From an uncultured Pirellulaceae bacterium (lineage in GTDB: Bacteria > Planctomycetota > Planctomycetia > Pirellulales > Pirellulaceae): a stretch of DNA of 10,696 nt. Shown piece by piece: positions 6,118 to 10,696 of the stretch. The stretch is taken from the NCBI GenBank assembly GCA_934255105.1, contig CAKQNH010000085.1, positions 1 to 10,696 of the forward strand, given 5' to 3'. The position numbers were made by a program, and so were the translations under genes. How positions within the stretch are numbered: the first letter of the stretch is position 1; the number at the start of each line of letters is the position of its first letter. The notes under the pieces are model-generated. The model saw only the letters and a program-made list of their open reading frames with translations, had not been told where the DNA came from and searched no databases.

Positions 6118-7212
6118 CTACTTCGCTGTCTTCGACAGATCCTCGATGACTTCGTCGCCGCGCATCGAAATTGTCTTGATGCTTTGGGCGTTGAAGTCGA
6201 CCTGCTGGAGGTCCACCATACGGATCTGGCTATTCTCGTAGGTGCGGAAGTAGTGACGCAGGTTTTTTAAATCGACGGCGCTGGTCCACAATGTATAGTC
6301 GGCGACTTCAACGCCGTGCTCGACCCCCATGGCCGCTCCTTTGGGAATGTCGAATTGATTGAGGATGTGGAAGGCCTGCAAGACTCCCTCTTTGGCCGTT
6401 TCGACCGGCAATGCCGTCTGCGAGTAGGCGACGGCGCGCACGAAACGCGAGGGTGGGGTGAAATCGCCCGGCAAGCCGAGCATCCCGCTCCCTTGCCCCA
6501 GCGGCTTGATCTTGTTACCCGCCAGATCGATTCCCTCGAAGTTTTTAGACTTCATGGTGACGTAGTTGCTGAGGTTGGTCATGTGCCAGTCGAACTGCGG
6601 GGAGTTCGTCATCACGCCAAGCGGGTTGAGGTGCACGGTTAGCTCTCCACTCACGAATTCAAAGACGATCGATTTGCCACTGGCGTCCGTCGCAACCAAA
6701 TGCAGTGGCGGCACGATCCCCATTTTTTCCATGACGACTTCGCCGACAAGCACGGCTTTGGCAGCTTGCTCCGCTTCTTCCACGCTACTGCAAGTGCTGA
6801 GTAAGTAGGTGCCGAGTTCCCAGGGTGCCAGCGCGCGGCTGGTATGCTCGGGTTTTACCTCTTGATACTCCGCGTAGCCGGGGAAGTAGAACAGGCCGAT
6901 GTGCAGCCCCTTTTCATTCATCCCGTCGGCGACGAGAGGTTCGTCGAAGGCATTGATGCCGACGATCCCATATTTGGCCTTCCAGCGCATGCCCGGCTTG
7001 TCGCCTGGGGCGGTCCCCGCGAACTCATACCCTCGCGGTACGATGATCACGTTCGATTTGAGGTCCGCCCCGAACTCCATCGTCCGCGCGAAGACTACGG
7101 AGCCGTCGGCGGGCCGAATGGTGATGCCCGTACAGGCAGAGGCGACAGCGGCGTCGAGAGTCAGCAGGGCGGCCAATGCCAACTTTAAGCTAGTTGGGAA
7201 GATGCGGAGCAT
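6118..7212 (-). CDS. Exported choloylglycine hydrolase family protein (linear amide C-N hydrolase, Ntn fold)
   Basis: The 364-aa product has a signal peptide (MLRIFPTSLKLALAALL) ending ASA, so cleavage after residue 26 would expose Cys27 as the N-terminal nucleophile, as required in the bile salt hydrolase/penicillin V acylase family. With Cys27 taken as the Cys2 of Clostridium bile salt hydrolase, Arg43 falls on Arg18, Glu46 stands where Asp21 is usual (RTMEF), Asn203 in MTNSP lies near Asn175, and Arg256 in PSRFVRA near Arg228. FWH-type spacing is kept in SPQFDWHMTNLSNY. The likely reaction is hydrolysis of a non-peptide amide bond in the periplasm; the substrate is unknown. Bile salts are improbable in a free-living planctomycete, and N-acyl homoserine lactones or other N-acyl amides are possible. 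The frame is open to 7470, but the start at 7212 puts GAGGA 8 nt upstream and gives a proper signal peptide. Confidence 0.9.
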   Translation of the reverse strand: MLRIFPTSLKLALAALLTLDAAVASACTGITIRPADGSVVFARTMEFGADLKSNVIIVPRGYEFAGTAPGDKPGMRWKAKYGIVGINAFDEPLVADGMNEKGLHIGLFYFPGYAEYQEVKPEHTSRALAPWELGTYLLSTCSSVEEAEQAAKAVLVGEVVMEKMGIVPPLHLVATDASGKSIVFEFVSGELTVHLNPLGVMTNSPQFDWHMTNLSNYVTMKSKNFEGIDLAGNKIKPLGQGSGMLGLPGDFTPPSRFVRAVAYSQTALPVETAKEGVLQAFHILNQFDIPKGAAMGVEHGVEVADYTLWTSAVDLKNLRHYFRTYENSQIRMVDLQQVDFNAQSIKTISMRGDEVIEDLSKTAK

Positions 7213-7333
7213 GGATTGTTTCCTCGGTGCAATAATTTTCGAGATGACACGACTGGAAGCGGCGAGCCCGCTTGTGCCTGAACTAAGAATATAGGACACG
7301 GAAATGCCCTGAGGCCAACAAATCGTCCTCTGG

Positions 7334-7397
7334 GCAATGTTTCCTGTGTGCAATGTTTCCTGTGTGCAATGTTTCCAGTGTGCAATGTTTCGTCTGG
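7334..7397. repeat. 16-bp tandem array, four units, upstream of the Ntn hydrolase gene
   Basis: Units start at 7334, 7350, 7366 and 7382. The first two are identical (GCAATGTTTCCTGTGT), the third differs by one base and the fourth by several near its end. The array lies about 120 bp upstream of the hydrolase start and about 190 bp upstream of the PPIase start. On the minus strand each unit contains AGGAAACA, similar to the hydrolase ribosome-binding region GAGGAAACA. A set of protein-binding sites or plain slippage are both possible. Confidence 0.85.
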
Positions 7398-7449
7398 ACA
7401 AAGTAAAGACAAAGCGCATAGCTTCAATATTAAAAGTCTGCTTGGATAA

Positions 7450-7474
7450 CGACGCGGAGCGTCGAGCCACATTG
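7450..7474 (+). repeat. Dispersed REP-like hairpin repeat, copy 1
   Basis: This 25-bp sequence (CGACGC-GGA-GCGTCG hairpin, then AGCCACATTG) occurs again, identical and in inverse orientation, at 10498-10522. The 6-bp stem with a 3-nt loop is perfect in both. The flanks differ, so the shared unit ends near these limits. It is probably one of the short palindromic repeats scattered through the genome. Confidence 0.85.
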
Positions 7475-7587
7475 AGGGGGCTGTGGAACCAAAGCGCTCT
7501 TGATTCCTGCGGCTAATTTCGTCAAACAACAGACTGAAACAGTCTTTTCGGCTCGAGTGAGCCGGCGAACCCAAGGAAAGCCGAGTC

Positions 7588-9327
7588 ATGAAACAACGCC
7601 GGAATCAGTCGCTTCACATGAACGTCTCGATTGCGTTGCAGTTGGCCACGGCCTGCGGAATCGTATGTTGCACCGCTATTGCTAATCCATGTTGGGGACA
7701 GTCTGCGCTGCCAGCGACTGCTAGCGGGGCCAGCCAGCCACGCGTGGTCAGCTTGCCACCTCCTCCGGGTACTCCCTTGGGGACGGCAGCCAACACAAGC
7801 AAACAGGCGATCTCTACTCCAGCCCATGTACCTATACCAGTCGGGATCGTGGCCATACCCAATGCGCAGTTCACTAGCTCACCAGCACTGTCCAGCTCGC
7901 CAGAACTGCGCGAACAGGCAAACAAACCACAGGCGGCCGCGGAGAGCCTGATCGAAGGAATGGAACAATTCATCCCGCCACTGCCTGCCGCCCAACTGCC
8001 CACCATGGACCTACCACCAGCGCAGAAGTATGAGTTGCCCGCGCTGCCGGGCCTGCCAGCACTTCCCAACGGTGCTCCACCCTTCGCCAACCAAGTGAAC
8101 AACCAGGCTGCAGCGGCCGCTGGCACCATGCCCCGCATGAGCTCGCCGAACTCCACAACGATCAGTGGTGGTGCTGGGGCGGTCGGTATTCCACCGGCGA
8201 AAAATTCGCTGGCTTCACATAGCTCCCCTCCAATTCCGGGTAGTTTGACGGGCTTCGATCTGTCGACGGCCACCTCGCTGGAGAAGAACTCATTCAGGGC
8301 CTCCGAGCCCGAGGAGTTTCCTGCCGGCAGATTGATCGCGGTGGTCGGCTATGAACATATTCTGGCAGGCGACATGGCCGTGTTTGTCGAACCGATCATC
8401 CAACAGAATAAAGACAAGATCCCGTCGGCAGACGAGGAGAAGAAGATCCGCAAACAACTAACTCGACAAGCCCTGCGTCAGTATGTCGAGATCAAAGCCA
8501 TCTATCATGAGTTCTTTCGCGATATGGTTGGCTCCGTACCTCCCAAAGAATTCGCCGACACCAAAAAGAAAGTCATCACTCGCGCAGGAAAGATCTTCTT
8601 TGAAAAACAAGTCCCAGTGTTGATGGAAAAATACGAAGTTCAGACCATCGCGGAACTGGAACAAAAATTGATGGACAAGTCGCTCTCCCTGGGCACCCTA
8701 CGCGGCCAATTCATCGAACAGGTATTGGCCAGCGAGCTGGAACGGAAATTTGTGCCAGACAAGTTCGAGATCGATCGACATGATCTGGTCGACGCCTATC
8801 GCCAAGAGAAAGACTCCGAGCGCTGGAATGTCGCCGGGCGTGCGCGCTGGCGGCAATTAACCGTGCGATTTGACAAACACAGTACACGCGAAGAGGCGAT
8901 GGCGCGCATTCGCGAATTGGGCAACGAGGTCTATTATGGAAAGGCGTTCGAAGCCGTAGCTAAGCAGTCTTCCGAAGGCTATTCGGCCAGTGAAGGTGGC
9001 GTCTACGACTGGACAACTCAGGGCAGTCTGAAATCCAAACCGCTCGACGAAGCTTTGTTCACACTGCCGCCCAATAGTTTGAGTCAGATCATCGAGGACG
9101 ACATTGGCCTGCACATCGTCGAGGTGCTGGAGCGCGAAGCAGGACACGTTAAGGATTTTACCGAAGCACAGGCCGAACTGCGTGAATCGCTCTCTGAGGA
9201 GCGACGCCGCAAGGAGATTCGCACTTTCCGCGAACGCATTATGAACCGCACCACCGTGTGGACTCTATGGCCTGAAGACATCCCCGACAGTCGCCCGTTG
9301 TCCGAAGCGCTCGGAGATATCGAGTAG
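7588..9327 (+). CDS. Exported parvulin-type peptidyl-prolyl isomerase (SurA/PrsA-like)
   Basis: The 579-aa product would assist folding of exported proteins in the periplasm. Residues 1-39 form a basic start (MKQRRNQ), a hydrophobic segment and a likely cleavage near GQS-A. Residues 40-245 are low-complexity, rich in Pro, Ala and Ser (PPPPG, ALPGLPALP), and probably disordered. Residues 247-400 look like the helical SurA-N type chaperone domain (GRLIAVVGYEHILAGDM, then charged helices). Residues about 419-516 form the parvulin domain: WRQLTVRF, AFEAVAKQSSEGYSASEGGVYDWTTQGSL, LDEALFTLPPNSLSQIIEDDIGLHIVEVLE. The GLHI strand, the EGG turn and the LPPNSLS motif are diagnostic. A charged C-terminal helix follows. 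The ATG at 7588 is chosen for its AAGGAA 9 nt upstream; the ATG at 7618 would remove the basic start of the signal. The gene stands alone and converges on the next gene with a 70-bp gap. Confidence 0.88.
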   Translation: MKQRRNQSLHMNVSIALQLATACGIVCCTAIANPCWGQSALPATASGASQPRVVSLPPPPGTPLGTAANTSKQAISTPAHVPIPVGIVAIPNAQFTSSPALSSSPELREQANKPQAAAESLIEGMEQFIPPLPAAQLPTMDLPPAQKYELPALPGLPALPNGAPPFANQVNNQAAAAAGTMPRMSSPNSTTISGGAGAVGIPPAKNSLASHSSPPIPGSLTGFDLSTATSLEKNSFRASEPEEFPAGRLIAVVGYEHILAGDMAVFVEPIIQQNKDKIPSADEEKKIRKQLTRQALRQYVEIKAIYHEFFRDMVGSVPPKEFADTKKKVITRAGKIFFEKQVPVLMEKYEVQTIAELEQKLMDKSLSLGTLRGQFIEQVLASELERKFVPDKFEIDRHDLVDAYRQEKDSERWNVAGRARWRQLTVRFDKHSTREEAMARIRELGNEVYYGKAFEAVAKQSSEGYSASEGGVYDWTTQGSLKSKPLDEALFTLPPNSLSQIIEDDIGLHIVEVLEREAGHVKDFTEAQAELRESLSEERRRKEIRTFRERIMNRTTVWTLWPEDIPDSRPLSEALGDIE

Positions 9328-9397
9328 CTGAAATGTTGGGCCACGGTCACTCGCTTTGAACTGCCGCGAATTGTCGTAGCGGTCCAGAGAAGCGTAG

Positions 9398-10477
9398 TCA
9401 ATCCATCAGCGGCAGCGTGCGTTTTTCTTGGGCACTATGGAAAGCCGTATCGACTATCTGCTGGCCAATGCGGCTGATCGCGGGAGAAAGAGGCCCTTCG
9501 ATTGGCATCCCGCGTTGCAAGCAGTCGACTACGTACTGGATCGGATTCTGCATGGGGGCCACCAGTTCGTCGACGGGTATATCGAGTCCTGCCGGATGAT
9601 CTGCATCCTGCATGCGCACCGTGTCGGCGTAGTCAAACGAGCTGATAGTCCCCGCTGTTCCGACTAGAACGAAGCCACAGCGCGGCTGTGGTTGGTGCGT
9701 CCATGGATCGGTGTACGTTCCCCATCGCGTTTCAAATTTGCTCAATCCAAATTCATAACGCGCCACGGTTATGGAATGCTCGTCGACCTCGAGGCCCGCC
9801 GCACCGTCGATCACTGCGGTGACCTCCAGCGGCAACGCACCGTCCAGGAACCATGTGCCGATAGTGGTACCATAGCCCAAGTAATCGAGCATCGACCCGC
9901 CCCCTTTATCGCGTTGATAAAACCAGCTAGTCGGCTTCTGACGATCGACCTCTGCGGCAGTAATCTCGAGCTTACCGGCTGTATGCCACAGCGGACCGCG
10001 GTTGCCACCGTAGTGATGCACCTCGATAACCTTGCCAATCCTGCCTTCGTCGACCAAGCGCTTGGCCGTTCGATGCGATGCAACCCAGACGATTGGCCAA
10101 TTGATCGCCAAAACCACATCGTGCTGTTGGCAAGCGGCGATCATGCGGTCGGCATCCGCCAGCGAGGCGGCCATCGGCTTTTCGACCAGCAGCGGTAGGC
10201 CGAAGGGGGCTAGACGCTCGACCCAGGTCGCGTGGTCGCCCGTGGCGGGGCAGACAACCAATAGGTCGGGGCGAGAGTCTTCGATGCAATGCTGCCAATC
10301 TGCGTACAAGCTCTGGTCGGGCATCCCCAGATCGCTCTGGGCGGCCAACATGCGCGTCCGATCAACATCGCACAAGCCAACCACTTCGCAAAGCGGGTGA
10401 TCTGCGGCCATGCGCAGATTATCTCCCATGTGCATGTGCTCAAATGAAATTCCCGCCACTCGAAAATGTTGACTCAC
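9398..10477 (-). CDS. Gfo/Idh/MocA-family NAD(P)-dependent oxidoreductase
   Basis: About 359 aa. Proteins of this family oxidise or reduce sugars, cyclitols and related compounds with bound NAD(P) in the cytoplasm; the substrate here cannot be told. The sequence shows an N-terminal Rossmann-type domain with CEVVGLCDVDRTRM (the end of strand 2), PDLLVVCPATGDHATWV, and the family hallmark EKP in LLVEKPMAAS (about residues 99-101 from this start). The C-terminal sheet domain has GKVIEVHHYGGNRGP, a DKGGGSMLDYLGYG motif typical of the family, and FVLVGTAGTISSF. The usual GxGxxG is replaced by VAGISFEHMHMGDN. The start is uncertain: a GTG at 10477 with GGAG 6 nt upstream gives a natural N-terminus (SQHFRVAG), while a TTG at 10489, also with GGAG upstream, would add four residues. 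The first 27 bp of the gene region are duplicated upstream. No partner gene lies near. Confidence 0.88.
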   Translation of the reverse strand: MSQHFRVAGISFEHMHMGDNLRMAADHPLCEVVGLCDVDRTRMLAAQSDLGMPDQSLYADWQHCIEDSRPDLLVVCPATGDHATWVERLAPFGLPLLVEKPMAASLADADRMIAACQQHDVVLAINWPIVWVASHRTAKRLVDEGRIGKVIEVHHYGGNRGPLWHTAGKLEITAAEVDRQKPTSWFYQRDKGGGSMLDYLGYGTTIGTWFLDGALPLEVTAVIDGAAGLEVDEHSITVARYEFGLSKFETRWGTYTDPWTHQPQPRCGFVLVGTAGTISSFDYADTVRMQDADHPAGLDIPVDELVAPMQNPIQYVVDCLQRGMPIEGPLSPAISRIGQQIVDTAFHSAQEKRTLPLMD

Positions 10478-10561
10478 GCGCTGCTCCAATGTGGCTCCAA
10501 TGTGGCTCGACGCTCCGCGTCGGTACTACCCGTCCTCGAAAATGCTGATTTATGCGCTGCT
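10459..10561. repeat. 27-bp imperfect direct repeat enclosing a REP-like element at the oxidoreductase start
   Basis: Copies at 10459-10485 and 10535-10561 match at 23 of 27 positions; all four differences are C/T transitions. The left copy contains the proposed GTG start and first codons of the oxidoreductase, and the right copy lies in its leader. The 49 bp between them hold most of an 11-bp tandem pair (GCTCCAATGTG at 10483-10493 and 10494-10504) and the REP-like copy at 10498-10522. This looks like an insertion or slippage event that duplicated the 5' end of the gene. Confidence 0.75.
10498..10522 (-). repeat. Dispersed REP-like hairpin repeat, copy 2
   Basis: This is identical over 25 bp to 7450-7474, in opposite orientation. 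It has the same perfect CGACGC/GCGTCG stem. It lies 20 bp upstream of the proposed GTG start of the oxidoreductase, so it would be in or near that gene's leader. Confidence 0.85.
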
Positions 10562-10641
10562 ACTTCGGCTGCGACAGCAATTTTACTCACGGAAGGTAGA
10601 TGGTATCACCTGCCAAGTTGATTTCCAGCGGGGGAAGCTGT

Positions 10642-10696
10642 GGCTAAACGGTTGGGACAACCGTTCTACGGGAAGGCTAAACGGTTGGGACAACCG
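10642..10696 (-). repeat. 33-bp hairpin tandem repeat, at least 1.7 units, cut by the window edge
   Basis: A 22-bp block (GGCTAAACGGTTGGGACAAC plus CG) occurs at 10642-10663 and again at 10675-10696, so the period is 33 bp and the array continues beyond the window. On the minus strand the unit reads GTAGAACGGTTGTCCCAACC, then GTTTAGCC. It contains the stem ACGGTTG-TCC-CAACCGT. It shares the outer frame GTAGAACGG...CCGTTT with the 32-bp array at 3956-4115 but has a different inner stem. Confidence 0.85.

Larger units (their letters stand above)
7213..7587. other. Divergent intergenic region between Ntn hydrolase and PPIase genes
   Basis: This 375-bp stretch must hold both promoters. For the hydrolase, a weak minus-strand candidate is TTGGCC (7318-7313) with TATATT (7293-7288), 19 bp apart. 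For the PPIase I see no clear pair; its ribosome-binding site is AAGGAA at 7573-7578, 9 nt before the ATG. The middle holds the 16-bp tandem array (7334-7397) and a dispersed hairpin repeat (7450-7474). The longer minus-strand frames across it only read through these repeats. Confidence 0.55.

Noticed and set aside
7213..7470. Extended N-terminus of the Ntn hydrolase from 7470
   Set aside because: The extra 86 residues translate the 16-bp repeat array and would bury the signal peptide; the start at 7212 has GAGGA at good spacing.
9328..9397. Bidirectional terminator between the convergent PPIase and oxidoreductase genes
   Set aside because: Only a weak CCGC/GCGG pair is visible and there is no T-run in either direction.

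Overview
The window looks like chromosome from a planctomycete, most likely a Pirellulales / Rhodopirellula-type bacterium. The grounds are the moderately high GC, genes carried on both strands and separated by wide intergenic gaps, weak or missing Shine-Dalgarno sites before some good genes, lipoproteins and a proline-rich exported PPIase of a type I associate with this phylum, and many short hairpin-bearing repeats between genes. This assignment is inferred from sequence style; no marker gene proves it.

Layout, left to right. The 5' part of a Tat/lipoprotein-type gene resembling the LpoB family runs off the left edge (minus strand, 1-498). A gap with a 25-bp tandem repeat separates it from a complete DeaD/CsdA-type DEAD-box RNA helicase (747-2612, minus). 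A 431-bp gap with a hairpin repeat and a plausible promoter leads to metF, methylenetetrahydrofolate reductase (3044-3916, plus). The 456-bp gap after metF is packed with repeats: five exact-period 32-bp hairpin units, a large inverted-repeat element and a 15-bp tandem repeat. Then come a secreted lipoprotein of unknown function with a probable NTF2-like domain (4373-5122, minus), the remains of a zinc-type alcohol dehydrogenase/quinone reductase gene that has lost its middle (5345-5844, minus), and a choloylglycine-hydrolase-family Ntn hydrolase (6118-7212, minus) with a large inverted repeat directly after its stop. A 375-bp divergent intergenic region with a 16-bp tandem array separates it from an exported parvulin-type peptidyl-prolyl isomerase (7588-9327, plus). 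That gene converges on a Gfo/Idh/MocA-type oxidoreductase (9398-10477, minus). The right edge holds more repeats, including one that also occurs at 7450-7474.

The genes do not form an evident pathway or operon. They are mostly single transcription units: RNA remodelling (helicase), one-carbon metabolism (metF), cell-envelope proteins (two lipoproteins, the Ntn hydrolase and the PPIase all carry export signals) and a sugar/cyclitol-type dehydrogenase. I found no convincing new defence, mobile or biosynthetic system. The most informative signals are the intergenic repeats, in particular two hairpin arrays that share one outer frame but carry different, mutually compensating inner stems, and the internally deleted dehydrogenase pseudogene.
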